A DNA stretch of 64,000 nucleotides from Cohnella mopanensis (GTDB lineage Bacteria; Bacillota; Bacilli; Paenibacillales; Paenibacillaceae), in NCBI RefSeq assembly GCF_022352055.1, contig NZ_JAKRWM010000010.1, positions 310,001 to 374,000 of the forward strand, written 5' to 3'. The position numbers and the translations under genes were made by a program. Positions 8,415-17,486 of the stretch are shown here, one piece after another (position 1 is the first letter of the stretch; every line of letters begins with the position of its first letter). Below the pieces are notes generated by a model. It was given only the letters and a program-made list of their open reading frames with translations, did no database searches and had not been told where the DNA came from.

Positions 8415-9358
8415 CAATTCGTCCTCCCGTTCGCTAATCCGATAACCGTATCCGCCAAGGCGGCCATGTATTGAGGGTCATCGTTCAGCATACGAATTCT
8501 CTCTAAGCGAATATTGCGTTCCTCCGCGAATTTCCGCGCCTCGATATCGATATCGTACAGAACCTCAAGATGATCCGACACGAATCCGACTGGCGTTACG
8601 AGTACCGACTTTACCCCCTCGGAACTTAGTCGTTCCAACGTTTCGAGAATATCCGGTCCGAGCCAAGGCTGTCCGGTCTGTCCGGCGCTCTGCCAAGTAA
8701 ATTGCCACTTGTCCACTCCAGCGGCTTTGGCAACCGCAGCGGAAGTAGCCAGCAATTGGTCCGCGTACGGATCTTTCATTTCCAGCACTTTCGCCGGCAG
8801 GCTATGCGCGCTGAATAACACTAACGCTTCTTCGCGCATGTCGCCAAGCCGTTCCAGCCCGTCTTTGACCCGTTTACTCAACGCATCGATCAGTTCGGGA
8901 TGCAAGTGATACTCTTGTACCGCTTTAAAAGCGATACCGCATTTCTCCGCTTCCTCTTGCGCACGTTTCATATAACCGCCGACGCTCATAACGGAGTATT
9001 GAGGCGTCAGTACGATTCCGATCGCTTCCGTAATGCCATCCGCTGCCATAGCCGCGACGCCGTCTTCGATATAAGGCGCTGCATGCTTCAAGCCTTGGTA
9101 ACACACGTAAACTCCTTCGCCGGCCAATTCGTCCAGTGTCCGTTGAAGTGCGGCAACTTGACCGTTCGTATTTTCCCGAAGCGGGAACACGCCGCCGACA
9201 ATGGCCTGATAACGACTCGTGAGATCTTCAAGCTGCTCCGCCGTAGGAGGATGTCCTCTGCGAATATGCGTGTAATAGGCCTCGATGCCTTCAAGGCTTT
9301 CCGGCGTTCCATAGGACATTACGAGTATTCCGATAGCGTTCTTAGCCGTCACGCTCAT
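8414..9358 (-). CDS. hemH: Coproporphyrin ferrochelatase HemH/CpfC
   Basis: Inserts ferrous iron into coproporphyrin III in the Firmicute haem pathway. The 314-aa protein starts IGILVMSYGTPES, contains TPQYSVMSVGGY, the LFSAHSLP motif with the catalytic His near residue 180, and WQSAGQTGQPWLGPD. Length matches the Bacillus type without the C-terminal extension of the E. coli enzyme. Its ATG overlaps the hemE stop by 4 bp and its own stop overlaps the hemY start, indicating translational coupling. Confidence 0.95.
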   Translation of the reverse strand: MSVTAKNAIGILVMSYGTPESLEGIEAYYTHIRRGHPPTAEQLEDLTSRYQAIVGGVFPLRENTNGQVAALQRTLDELAGEGVYVCYQGLKHAAPYIEDGVAAMAADGITEAIGIVLTPQYSVMSVGGYMKRAQEEAEKCGIAFKAVQEYHLHPELIDALSKRVKDGLERLGDMREEALVLFSAHSLPAKVLEMKDPYADQLLATSAAVAKAAGVDKWQFTWQSAGQTGQPWLGPDILETLERLSSEGVKSVLVTPVGFVSDHLEVLYDIDIEARKFAEERNIRLERIRMLNDDPQYMAALADTVIGLANGRTN

Positions 9359-10410
9359 GAATTTACCCCCGCCGCAAGCTGCTGCTCGCTATATAGATGA
9401 ATGAAATCCGTTAATTCCCGCAATTTATCCAAAGAAGCTTCCGGGTACAATCCATGTCCCAGGTTAAAAATAAAACCAGGCTCCTTCATCCCTTCGTCTA
9501 GCAATCTACGGGCATGCTCATGAATGACTTCGGTCGGTGCTGTCAACACGTAAGGATCGAGATTTCCTTGAATCGCGAATTTATGGCCTATGCGGCGTCT
9601 GCCTTCGGACAAAGGAACCCGCCAATCCAAGCCGATGACGTTAACCTTCAACTCGGTCAGATGCGGAAGCAGTTCTCCCGAGCTAACTCCCGGGAAATAA
9701 ATTTTGGGAACGTCCAAATCGGATAAGTTCGCGAAAATACTTTCCACATGGGGCAGTACGAATTCTTTAAAATCGTGAGGCGCAAGAGAGCCTACCCAGC
9801 TATCGAATAGCTGCACGGCTTTCGCTCCAGATTGGATGTGCGCACGCAAATAGGTAGCCGCCATCTCGGCAAGCTTGCCCATTAAACGATGCCAAACCTT
9901 AGGCTCGCTATACATTAACGCTTTCGTCCGAATGTAAGATTTGCTCGGACGGCCCTCGATGATGTAGCTCGCAAGCGTAAACGGTGCCCCTGCAAACGTA
10001 ATTAGCGGGACAGTAAGCTCGCGATCCAAAATCTTGATCGTTTCAATCACGTGAGCTAGATCGCCTTCCACGTCGATAGGAGTCAGACGATCCACGTCGC
10101 TCGCGCTTCTTACGGGATTGTGGATGACCGGTCCGACATCCTTGACGATATCGAAGTCGATTCCGATAGAAGCTACAGGATTCATGATGTCGGAATACAA
10201 GATCGCTGCATCTACTCCGAGCTTCCGAATCGGCATCAACGTCACTTCTGCCGCTAGCTCCGGTTGCTTGCAAATTTCCAGCAAGGAGTATTTTTCTTTT
10301 ATTTTACGATAATCTGGATCGTATCGTCCGGCTTGGCGCATATACCACACTGGAATGCGTTCAACCGTCTCTCCGCGACATGCTCGCAGGAATAGATCGT
10401 TATTCGTCAT
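9355..10410 (-). CDS. hemE: Uroporphyrinogen decarboxylase
   Basis: Removes four carboxyl groups from uroporphyrinogen III to give coproporphyrinogen III, the substrate for the next two enzymes of the operon. The 351-aa protein has the N-terminal signature PVWYMRQAGRYDPDY and the central LITFAGAPFTLASY, plus FNLGHGLYPEA near the C-terminus. GAGG lies about 9 nt before the ATG. First gene of hemEHY; the MFS exporter gene is divergent. Confidence 0.96.
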   Translation of the reverse strand: MTNNDLFLRACRGETVERIPVWYMRQAGRYDPDYRKIKEKYSLLEICKQPELAAEVTLMPIRKLGVDAAILYSDIMNPVASIGIDFDIVKDVGPVIHNPVRSASDVDRLTPIDVEGDLAHVIETIKILDRELTVPLITFAGAPFTLASYIIEGRPSKSYIRTKALMYSEPKVWHRLMGKLAEMAATYLRAHIQSGAKAVQLFDSWVGSLAPHDFKEFVLPHVESIFANLSDLDVPKIYFPGVSSGELLPHLTELKVNVIGLDWRVPLSEGRRRIGHKFAIQGNLDPYVLTAPTEVIHEHARRLLDEGMKEPGFIFNLGHGLYPEASLDKLRELTDFIHLYSEQQLAAGVNS

Positions 10411-10455
10411 TTAGGGTTGCCTCATTTATGTAACAGATTGTCTTTCATTGCTTTC

Positions 10456-10484
10456 ATTATGCCCCTTTTACACCGCCCGAACAA
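10456..10484 (-). promoter_or_regulatory. Candidate promoter of hemEHY
   Basis: On the minus strand, TTGTTC (10484-10479) and CATAAT (10461-10456) are 17 bp apart, about 45 bp before the hemE ATG. A sigma-A-type match by eye only. Confidence 0.45.
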
Positions 10485-10550
10485 CCTCAGACGCCTTGCG
10501 GAGTATGACAATAGTTTGACAATGCTGTTATTAGGCGCCCGATTAGCCTA

Positions 10551-10559
10551 TGATATACT
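10551..10559 (+). promoter_or_regulatory. Candidate extended -10 promoter of the MFS gene
   Basis: TGATATACT: an extended TG followed by a TATACT hexamer at 10554-10559, 37 bp before the start codon. No good -35 is found at 16-18 bp, which fits an extended -10 promoter. Confidence 0.45.
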
Positions 10560-10596
10560 AACCATACAGAAGTAAGTCAGGGGAAAGGAGCAGCGG

Positions 10597-11814
10597 ATGC
10601 AACGTTGGAAAATTAATCTTATCGTTCTCATGTGCGGGAACTTTCTAGTAATGGCGGGGATGACTATGATCATGCCCTTTCTTTCATTATATTTGCAGCA
10701 AGACCTCGGATTAACCGACAAGCATGAAATTGGGGTATGGGCGGGATTTATCTTCGCGGCCAACTTTATTACCTCATTTTTGTTTCAGCCCTTATGGGGC
10801 AAGCTCTCCGACAAATACGGGCGTAAAATGATGCTGCTGCGTTCGGGATTCGGAATGTCTATCGTTATGGTGATGATGGGCTTCGCCACCGCGCCATGGC
10901 ACCTGCTCGCGCTGAGGATGCTAAACGGGGTCATCTCCGGCTTTACGCCGGCAGCAGTCTCGCTCGTATCCGCAACGACGCCGAAGGACCGAATGGGCTT
11001 CGCGATGGGTACTTTACAATCCGGCGGTACCGCCGGGACGATACTCGGTCCTTTCATTGGCGGATTACTGGCGGATAACTTCGGTTATCGCCCGATTTTC
11101 TATATTACCGGATCGTTATTGTTCCTTGCATCGGCGATTTCATGGCTATTGGTCCAAGAAAATTTCGATCGCACGGCAGCCGCGCTCAAAAAACAGATGA
11201 GCGTAATCAAAGGATTTCGCGACTTGATGGTCATCCGGCAACTGCCCGTATTGCTGACCGTAACGTTCCTGATCCAGTTCGCCATGCTTAGCCCGATGCC
11301 GCTTATTCCGCTGTACGTTCAAGATTTGCACGGCACGACAGAGAACCTGGCGTTCTACGCCGGATTCGTAGGCTCGGTAACCGGTATTTCGAATATGATC
11401 TGCGCCCCTGTGCTTGGACGGTTAAGCGACCGGATCGGGGCATCGCGCATTTTGCTCGTATCGTTGGCAGGCGCGGCGATCATGCTCATTCCTCAAGCTT
11501 TCGTCGGCTCCGTCGGACAACTGCTCGTGTTCCGGTTCCTGCTCGGCTGCTTCATGGGCGGACTCATACCGACCGTGAATTCGCTCGTTCGCCGATATAC
11601 GCCAGACGGTATGGAAAGCCGAGCCTTCGGCTTCAATAGCAGCGCGCTCAGCCTAGGCAATATGATGGGACCGATCATGGGCGGCGCGTTGTCGGGTTTC
11701 ATCGGGATCGAAGGTTTGTTCATCCTCTCGGGCGCTTTACTGTTTATGACTTGTCTATGGGCTACATATGCCTTACGGTCGTCGCGGCAAAGTCGGCCAG
11801 TACGGAGGGGTTAA
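10597..11814 (+). CDS. MFS drug/metabolite exporter (DHA1 type)
   Basis: A 405-aa membrane protein with 12 predicted helices, likely a proton-coupled exporter. The cytoplasmic loop between helices 2 and 3 carries the MFS signature GKLSDKYGRKMML near residue 68, repeated in the second half as GRLSDRIGASRIL near 270. GTAGTILGPFIGG near 150 is the antiporter motif C found in drug exporters. AAAGGAG sits 6 nt before the ATG. The substrate cannot be told. It stands alone, ending at a terminator shared with tyrS. Confidence 0.88.
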   Translation: MQRWKINLIVLMCGNFLVMAGMTMIMPFLSLYLQQDLGLTDKHEIGVWAGFIFAANFITSFLFQPLWGKLSDKYGRKMMLLRSGFGMSIVMVMMGFATAPWHLLALRMLNGVISGFTPAAVSLVSATTPKDRMGFAMGTLQSGGTAGTILGPFIGGLLADNFGYRPIFYITGSLLFLASAISWLLVQENFDRTAAALKKQMSVIKGFRDLMVIRQLPVLLTVTFLIQFAMLSPMPLIPLYVQDLHGTTENLAFYAGFVGSVTGISNMICAPVLGRLSDRIGASRILLVSLAGAAIMLIPQAFVGSVGQLLVFRFLLGCFMGGLIPTVNSLVRRYTPDGMESRAFGFNSSALSLGNMMGPIMGGALSGFIGIEGLFILSGALLFMTCLWATYALRSSRQSRPVRRG

Positions 11815-11826
11815 TCCCCGAACTCG

Positions 11827-11870
11827 TAAAAAAAGAAGCTGATCCCGTTGGGGAATCGGCTTCTTTTTTT
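11827..11870. terminator. Bidirectional terminator between MFS gene and tyrS
   Basis: AAGAAGC...GCTTCTT stem flanked by a run of A on the left and T on the right, so it can stop transcription of both convergent genes. Confidence 0.85.
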
Positions 11871-11899
11871 GCGCTTTGCGCTTTAAGTCCAACGAAAGT

Positions 11900-13189
11900 C
11901 TACTCGAATTTAACCAGGTAGTAGTTTTTCTTGCCGCGGCGAAGCACGACATATTTGTCATGCAGACGCTGTTCCTTCGTCACGACGAATTCAACGTCTT
12001 GTTGCCGCTGCCCGTTCACGTACACCGCGCCGCTCTCGATGTCCTGTCTGCCTTGACGTTTCGAAGGGGCGACTTTCGCTTCGATCAGAAGATCCAGCAA
12101 CGCGATTTCCTCTTGGCCCGAGACGATCGTAGTCGGCATGTCTTGCAGCGCTTCTACGAGCTCTGCCTCGCTAAGCTGGGTCACGTCTCCCGAGAACAAC
12201 GCCTGCGTGATCTTCTCCGCGCTCACGACAGCTTCTTCGCCGTGTACGAGGCTCGTCACTTGGCGCGCTAGCTCGCGTTGCGCTTCGCGCTTCTCCGGAC
12301 GCTCGGCAAGCTCGGCCTCGAGCTCGGCGATGCGCGTTTGGTCCAAGAAAGTGAAATATTTCAAGAACTTAATGACATCGTTGTCGTCCGTATTGATCCA
12401 GAACTGGTAGAAGGCATACACCGATGTTTTGTTGCGATCTAACCAAACCGCGCCGGATTCGGATTTGCCGAACTTCTTCCCATCGCTCTTCGTAACGAGA
12501 GGCACTGTCATCCCATAGGCGTCGCCTCCGCCCATTTTGCCGATCAGGTCAAGCCCCGCCGTAATGTTGCCCCATTGATCGCTTCCGCCTACTTGAAGCG
12601 TACAGCCGTGATCCGTAAGCAGCTTATAGAAGTCGTAGGATTGAAGGATCATGTAGCTGAACTCCGTGAAGGAAATCCCGTTGGCTAGACGCGAATCGAC
12701 CGAGTCCTTGGCAAGCATGTAGTTGACGGTAAAGTTTTTGCCGATATCGCGAAGGAAAGTAATGACGTCTAGCGATCCTAACCAATCGTAGTTGCTGACC
12801 AGCTTCGCGGAATTAACGTCGGGATTGAAATCGAGAAACCGGGAAAGCTGATCCTTCAATCTGTTCGTCCAGCCCGCTACCGTATCCGCCGTATTCAACG
12901 AGCGCTCCGCCGAACGGCCGCTTGGGTCGCCGATCATGCCCGTACCTCCGCCGACAAGCGCGATCGGATTATGTCCAGCTCTCTGGAAGTGGCGCAAAAT
13001 CAAAATCGGCAGCAGATGCCCGATGTGTAAACTGTCCGCAGTCGGATCAAATCCGCAATAGAGTACGACCCGCTCTTGGTTCAGCTTTTCTTGAAGACCC
13101 TCGCGGTTAGTCATTTGGTGAATTAAGCCTCTGTATTCCAGTTCCTCCAGCAAACCCTTGTTCAGTTCTGGCGTAATTGAATTCGTCAT
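11900..13189 (-). CDS. tyrS: Tyrosyl-tRNA synthetase
   Basis: Charges tRNA-Tyr. The 429-aa class I enzyme has the HIGH motif (HIGHL, residues 55-59) after CGFDPTADSL, the tRNA/tyrosine-binding segment LQVGGSDQWGNI, and KFGKS as its KMSKS loop. The C-terminal 65 residues form an S4 RNA-binding domain (APSKRQGRQDIESGAVYVNG). It is read through a T-box leader with a Tyr specifier codon, so expression should rise when uncharged tRNA-Tyr accumulates. Confidence 0.97.
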   Translation of the reverse strand: MTNSITPELNKGLLEELEYRGLIHQMTNREGLQEKLNQERVVLYCGFDPTADSLHIGHLLPILILRHFQRAGHNPIALVGGGTGMIGDPSGRSAERSLNTADTVAGWTNRLKDQLSRFLDFNPDVNSAKLVSNYDWLGSLDVITFLRDIGKNFTVNYMLAKDSVDSRLANGISFTEFSYMILQSYDFYKLLTDHGCTLQVGGSDQWGNITAGLDLIGKMGGGDAYGMTVPLVTKSDGKKFGKSESGAVWLDRNKTSVYAFYQFWINTDDNDVIKFLKYFTFLDQTRIAELEAELAERPEKREAQRELARQVTSLVHGEEAVVSAEKITQALFSGDVTQLSEAELVEALQDMPTTIVSGQEEIALLDLLIEAKVAPSKRQGRQDIESGAVYVNGQRQQDVEFVVTKEQRLHDKYVVLRRGKKNYYLVKFE

Positions 13190-13212
13190 TGCCTATCGCT
13201 CCCTTTGTTCTG

Positions 13213-13460
13213 GAATTAAAAAAGACCCGCCCTGTCAATAGACAGGGACGAGTCATCGCGGTACCACCCTAATTGAAAACGCGCGCTTGCGCATTCTCCA
13301 CTCTCGTCGAATAACGGCCGACTTCCGTCTTGTCCTTCCGTACCGGTACGGTTTCGGTTCAAGATGCTCCAGGACGTAATTCGCGCTTGCTCGCGTACCG
13401 GCTTGCATCGACCGCCGGCTTTCTGTAACGCGTTGGACGAACGCTACTGATTCCCTTCAT
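13213..13460 (-). promoter_or_regulatory. T-box riboswitch leader of tyrS (specifier TAC)
   Basis: Minus-strand leader holding the T-box GGTGGTACCGCG (13268-13257), an AGAAAGCCGG distal stem I segment, and GAATTACGTCCTGG in which TAC (13378-13376) is in the specifier position and encodes tyrosine. The leader ends in a terminator with stem CCCTGTC/GACAGGG and a T run (13254-13217). Binding of uncharged tRNA-Tyr should favour the antiterminator. Confidence 0.93.
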
Positions 13461-13490
13461 TGCTACTTGTTTATTAACATCGTTTGAATC

Positions 13491-13519
13491 ACTTTAAACG
13501 ATGCGCAACGAGATGTCAA
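13491..13519 (-). promoter_or_regulatory. Promoter of the tyrS T-box leader
   Basis: TTGACA (13519-13514), 17-bp spacer, TAAAGT (13496-13491) on the minus strand, just upstream of the leader. Confidence 0.65.
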
Positions 13520-13560
13520 TCCGGCTTCTCTTAAATTGGCGAATGCCATCTTTTTCCCGC

Positions 13561-13589
13561 TTGATCGGGTGAGGCGATTACGATATACT
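13561..13589 (+). promoter_or_regulatory. Promoter of the serS T-box leader
   Basis: TTGATC (13561-13566), 17-bp spacer, TATACT (13584-13589). It points away from the tyrS promoter; the two -35 boxes are about 40 bp apart. Confidence 0.65.
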
Positions 13590-13595
13590 ACAACA

Positions 13596-13815
13596 AACTT
13601 CATCATCGTAATCATGCCTATGAAGAGCATCCAACTCTGAGGCGTTCCCGTCAAGGAAATCGATAGACTCCAGGTCACGATCTCCCTAAGTCAACCGTAG
13701 CCGCACGTTACAGCGGAACTAAAGCGGATCGAACAGTTCGGCTGTTCGGTCAATTTGGGTGGCACCGCGAGAATTAAACGCTCCTCGTCCCATAGAGACG
13801 AGGGCGTTTTTTTGC
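13596..13815 (+). promoter_or_regulatory. T-box riboswitch leader of serS
   Basis: Contains the T-box GGGTGGCACCGCG (13757-13769), followed by a terminator with arms AACGCTCCTCGTC (13777-13789) and GACGAGGGCGTT (13797-13808) and a T run. I could not fix the serine specifier codon with certainty; TCC codons occur in the stem I region. Confidence 0.88.
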
Positions 13816-13841
13816 ATTTTATCCTAAAGGAGCGCGGTAAC

Positions 13842-15131
13842 ATGTTGGACATCAAATGGATTCGGCAACATCCGGACACGGTTCAGGAAGCGGCGGTCGC
13901 GAAGCGGATCGACGTATCGATTCGGGATCTGCTCGAATGGGACGGTAAGCGGCGTTCGCTGATCACCGAAACGGAAGGACTAAGGGAAACGAGAAATAAG
14001 CTATCGCAGCGGATTGCGGAATTGGCGCTCCAATCGAATGAGCGCGAGAGGGAACAAAAAAAACAAGAGGCTAAGCAAGTGAACGAGAGTTTGCGATTGG
14101 CGGAGACCGAGCTGGCGGTTGCGGAACGGCGATATCACGAATTAATGATGCTCGTACCGAATATCGTCTCTCCAGATACGCCCGTCGGACGATCGGATAA
14201 GGACAATGTGGAAATCCGTCGGGTCGGCGAGCCAAGGACGATGGATCTCTGGATGAAGGATCACGTCGCGTTAGGAGAGCTTCACGGGATGATCGACGTT
14301 CCTCGAGGGGTGAAAGCCGCGGGTACGCGGAATTATTACCTGACAGGCGACGGCGCTCTCCTGCATCGCGCCGTCCAGCAGCTCGCGGTTGATCTACTCC
14401 TCGCCCAAGGCTTCACCCTGCTGGAAGTGCCATTGATGGTTCGTCCGGAGACACTGTACAATACGGGATTTTTCCCGCTGGGCAAAGATCAAGTATACCG
14501 GATCGAAGATGAGAACAAATTTCTGATCGGAACTTCGGAGGTGCCGCTCATCACCTATCATGCCAACGAGATCGTCGATGCGGCTAAGCCGATCAAACTG
14601 GCTGCCGCGTCCGTCTGTTTCCGTAGCGAGGTCGGATCGACCGGCAAAGACGTTCAAGGCCTTTACCGCGTCCATCAATTTGCCAAAGTGGAACAAGTCA
14701 TCTTGTGCGAGGCGGATGCCGATTTGTCAGACCGCCTGCTTAGCGAGATTACCGCTAACGCGGAACAGCTTCTGCAGCGGCTCGAGCTTCCCTATCGGGT
14801 AGTGGCCGTATGTTCGGGCGACATGTCGCAGAAAACCTACAAACAATACGATATCGAAACCTGGATGCCTAGCCGTCAATCGTACGGCGAAACCCATTCC
14901 TCTTCGAATGTGCACGACTTCCAAGCGCGCCGCTCGAATATTCGATACCGTGACGACGATGGGAATTTACGTTTCTGCCATACGCTCAACAATACGGCCG
15001 TCGCGAGCCCTCGCATTCTGATCCCTCTGATCGAGAATCATCAAGCCGAGGACGGATCGATTCATATTCCAGAGGCTCTGCGTCCTTATATGAACGGTCG
15101 GCATCGCCTCTATCCGATTCGAGTGGATTAA
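13842..15131 (+). CDS. serS: Seryl-tRNA synthetase
   Basis: Charges tRNA-Ser. The 429-aa class II enzyme begins MLDIKWIRQHPDTV, has the N-terminal coiled-coil tRNA-binding arm (about residues 30-100, rich in Glu/Lys/Arg), LVPNIVSPDTPVG, motif 2 FRSEVGSTGKDVQGLYRVHQF-like around 265, and a C-terminal motif 3 region. ATG 13842 has AAAGGAG upstream and starts right after the T-box terminator. An upstream in-frame extension would run through the leader and is rejected. Monocistronic; repeat sequences follow. Confidence 0.96.
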   Translation: MLDIKWIRQHPDTVQEAAVAKRIDVSIRDLLEWDGKRRSLITETEGLRETRNKLSQRIAELALQSNEREREQKKQEAKQVNESLRLAETELAVAERRYHELMMLVPNIVSPDTPVGRSDKDNVEIRRVGEPRTMDLWMKDHVALGELHGMIDVPRGVKAAGTRNYYLTGDGALLHRAVQQLAVDLLLAQGFTLLEVPLMVRPETLYNTGFFPLGKDQVYRIEDENKFLIGTSEVPLITYHANEIVDAAKPIKLAAASVCFRSEVGSTGKDVQGLYRVHQFAKVEQVILCEADADLSDRLLSEITANAEQLLQRLELPYRVVAVCSGDMSQKTYKQYDIETWMPSRQSYGETHSSSNVHDFQARRSNIRYRDDDGNLRFCHTLNNTAVASPRILIPLIENHQAEDGSIHIPEALRPYMNGRHRLYPIRVD

Positions 15132-15139
15132 TCTGGGGG

Positions 15140-15440
15140 GCGGCACAGTCTGGGGAGTGCCGCTATCATCGCAAGGCGGCCTATCATAGAAATAGAGGCA
15201 CGCAGTGCCGCTATTGGGCTCTACAAAGTTGGTTACGGTGGAATAACGGCAGGGAATACCGCTATTGGGACGTGAACGCGTAGTTGACGTGGCACATCGA
15301 GAATATAGCGGCACGCGGTGCCGCTAATGGGCTCTACAAAGTTGGTTACGGTGGAATAACGGCAGGGAATGCCGCTATTGGGACGTGAATGCGTAGTTGA
15401 CGTGGCACATCGAGAATATAGAGGCACGCAGTACCGCTAT
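15140..15440. repeat. Hairpin-bearing direct repeats, 113-bp period
   Basis: A unit recurs with a 113-bp period (GGGCTCTACAAAGTTGG at 15216 and 15329), with a third, partial copy ending near 15440. Each unit holds two stem-loops: AGCGGCAC/GTGCCGCT type, and an imperfect AATAACGGCA/TACCGCTATT type. Short minus-strand frames cross it but lack ribosome sites and domain content. It fills the space between serS and the opp terminator, and resembles an intergenic repetitive element. Confidence 0.85.
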
Positions 15441-15448
15441 TGAATACC

Positions 15449-15481
15449 AAAAAGCCCCAAGTCACTAGACTTGGGGCTTAG
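15449..15481 (-). terminator. Terminator of the opp operon
   Basis: Stem AGCCCCAAGTC/GACTTGGGGCT with a 4-nt loop. On the minus strand it is followed by TTTTT, about 10 bp behind the oppF stop. It may also stop weak readthrough from serS. Confidence 0.85.
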
Positions 15482-15489
15482 TTTATTAA

Positions 15490-16446
15490 TTAGAGCAAAT
15501 GGCAAGCCGCGAAATGGCCCGGTTCGACTTCCTTGAAGGGAGGCATTGTCGCCGCGCATTCCGGCATAGCATGCGGACAGCGCGTACGGAACGGGCAGCC
15601 GCTAGGCGGGTTCAACGGGCTCGGAATCTCGCCCTGAAGAATAATCCGCTTGCGCGCCTTCTGCAGATCGGGATCCGGAATCGGAATCGCCGACAGCAGC
15701 GATTGCGTATAAGGGTGCATCGGTTTCTCGTTCAACTTATCGGACGTTGCCACCTCGACCAGTTTGCCCAAGTACATAACGCCGATCCGATCGGAAATAT
15801 GCTTGACCATCGCAAGGTCATGCGCAATGAACAAATAAGTTAAACCGCGTTCCTTCTGCAGCTTCTTGAACAGGTTTACGACTTGAGCCTGAACCGAAAC
15901 GTCAAGCGCGGAGATCGGCTCGTCCGCAATAATGAATTGCGGCTCGATCGCGAGCGCTCGCGCGATCCCGATCCGTTGGCGTTGACCGCCCGAGAATTCA
16001 TGCGGGAACCGTCCCGCATGCTCCTCGCTCAAGCCAACGTCTCTAAGCAACTGATTGACGCGCTCCTTCTTCTCCTTACCGGAGTAGAGCCCGTGAATCT
16101 CGATGCCTTCGGCAATGATTTTACCGACGGTCATACGCGGATTCAGAGAAGCGTAAGGATCCTGGAACACCATCTGCATGTCGCGATGGAATTGGTTCCG
16201 GTCGGCGCCTTTCATCTTCTGTACGTCTTTGCCGTTAAACAAAACTTCCCCGCCGGTAGCCTCATAGAGGCGGATAATCGTTCGGCCTGTCGTCGACTTA
16301 CCGCAACCCGACTCTCCGACCAAACCGAACGTCTCTCCCCGATTAATCGAGAAGTTCAAGCCGTCAACCGCCTTAAGCACTCGATTACCGCTTAGTTGAA
16401 AGTGCTTCTGCAAATCTTTTATTTCTAAAATTTTATCTTCAGCCAT
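15490..16446 (-). CDS. oppF: Oligopeptide ABC transporter ATP-binding protein OppF
   Basis: One of the two ATPases of a peptide importer (318 aa). Walker [10 protein letters not shown] is near residue 43, the ABC signature [15 protein letters not shown] near 158, and Walker [13 protein letters not shown] near 178. The C-terminal oligopeptide-transporter extension has Cys-rich [18 protein letters not shown] 16446 overlaps the oppD end by 8 bp and is preceded by GGAGGGG. Last gene of oppABCDF; peptide specificity (Opp or Dpp type) cannot be told. Confidence 0.94.
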   Translation of the reverse strand: MAEDKILEIKDLQKHFQLSGNRVLKAVDGLNFSINRGETFGLVGESGCGKSTTGRTIIRLYEATGGEVLFNGKDVQKMKGADRNQFHRDMQMVFQDPYASLNPRMTVGKIIAEGIEIHGLYSGKEKKERVNQLLRDVGLSEEHAGRFPHEFSGGQRQRIGIARALAIEPQFIIADEPISALDVSVQAQVVNLFKKLQKERGLTYLFIAHDLAMVKHISDRIGVMYLGKLVEVATSDKLNEKPMHPYTQSLLSAIPIPDPDLQKARKRIILQGEIPSPLNPPSGCPFRTRCPHAMPECAATMPPFKEVEPGHFAACHLL

Positions 16447-17473
16447 GTGATCCCCTCCCTATTCCAACGGGCATTTCTACCTCGGGAGCGTCCGGATGAT
16501 TGAGCCAGCATGCCGCACTATGATCCGCCGACACTTCGAAGTGTTCAGGGTCGATCTCTTTGCACACTTTCATCGCATAGGGGCAACGAGCCGCGAACGC
16601 GCAGCCAACCGGCGGCGCATACAAGTCCGGCGGCGTACCCGGAATCGAGGCTAGCTCGTTATTCTTATCGCTGTCGAGCCGAGGAACGGAACGAAGCAAT
16701 CCCCAAGTATAAGGATGTCTAGGATTATAGAAAATATCGTCAAGCGTACCTCTCTCCACCACTTTGCCTGCATACATAACGATAACTTTATGGGCCATCT
16801 CGGCCACAACGCCTAAGTCATGCGTAATCAGGATAATGGAGGTTTCGGTTTTCTCTTGAATATCGCGCAACAAATCGATGATCTGCGCCTGAATGGTTAC
16901 GTCCAGAGCGGTTGTCGGTTCATCCGCGATCAACAGCTTCGGATTACAAGCGAGCGATAATGCGATCATCACCCGTTGACGCATCCCGCCGGACAACTCA
17001 TGCGGATACTGCTGAATCCGCTCTTCCGCATTCGACATTCCTACGAGAGTGAGCAATTCGGCAGACCGCTTAAACGCTTCGGCTTTGCTCACCTTCTGGT
17101 TGTGCTTGCGAATGCCTTCGGAGATTTGCGCCCCGACCGTCATAGTCGGATTTAGAGATGTCATCGGATCTTGGAAGATCATCCCCATATCTTTTCCGCG
17201 CACGCGCTCCATCTGGGACTCCGTCATTTTAGCGATTTCGTGTTTGCCGTCGAACAAGATGGAAGATCCTTCTTTAATATAGCTGGGCGGAGTCGGGATC
17301 AATCTCATGATTGTCTGCGCGGTTACGGATTTACCGCAACCGGATTCGCCTACGATCGCAAGCACTTCCCCTTTATCTACGGTGAAGGAGACGCCACGTA
17401 CCGCCTGAACTTCACCGGCATACATTTTGAAGGATACGCGAAGATTTTTGACCTCAAGTATGGGTTTACCCAT
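16439..17473 (-). CDS. oppD: Oligopeptide ABC transporter ATP-binding protein OppD
   Basis: Second ATPase of the peptide importer (344 aa). Walker [13 protein letters not shown] near residue 40, the segment GMIFQDPMTSLNP with the Q-loop, signature LSGGMRQRVMIALSLA near 155, and Walker B LLIADEPTTALDVT. The C-terminal half carries GCAFAARCPYAMKVC, a cysteine cluster typical of OppD/DppD proteins and associated with an iron-sulfur site in some members. AAGGAGGG precedes the ATG by 7 nt. It lies 13 bp behind oppC. Confidence 0.94.
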   Translation of the reverse strand: MGKPILEVKNLRVSFKMYAGEVQAVRGVSFTVDKGEVLAIVGESGCGKSVTAQTIMRLIPTPPSYIKEGSSILFDGKHEIAKMTESQMERVRGKDMGMIFQDPMTSLNPTMTVGAQISEGIRKHNQKVSKAEAFKRSAELLTLVGMSNAEERIQQYPHELSGGMRQRVMIALSLACNPKLLIADEPTTALDVTIQAQIIDLLRDIQEKTETSIILITHDLGVVAEMAHKVIVMYAGKVVERGTLDDIFYNPRHPYTWGLLRSVPRLDSDKNNELASIPGTPPDLYAPPVGCAFAARCPYAMKVCKEIDPEHFEVSADHSAACWLNHPDAPEVEMPVGIGRGSHG

Positions 17474-17486
17474 TCGGCAGCCCTCC

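Noticed and set aside
13463..13678. 71-aa minus-strand frame upstream of tyrS
   Set aside because: It spans both T-box promoters and the start of the serS leader; no ribosome site, no domain.
13755..13841. N-terminal extension of SerS
   Set aside because: The extension would be translated from the T-box and terminator; the family start MLDIKWIR is at 13842 with AAAGGAG upstream.
14967..15427. Minus-strand frames (about 115 and 64 aa) sharing MPLYSRCATSTT and NSGIPCRYSTVTNF
   Set aside because: They are translations of the 113-bp repeat running into serS antisense; no ribosome site or domain is visible.
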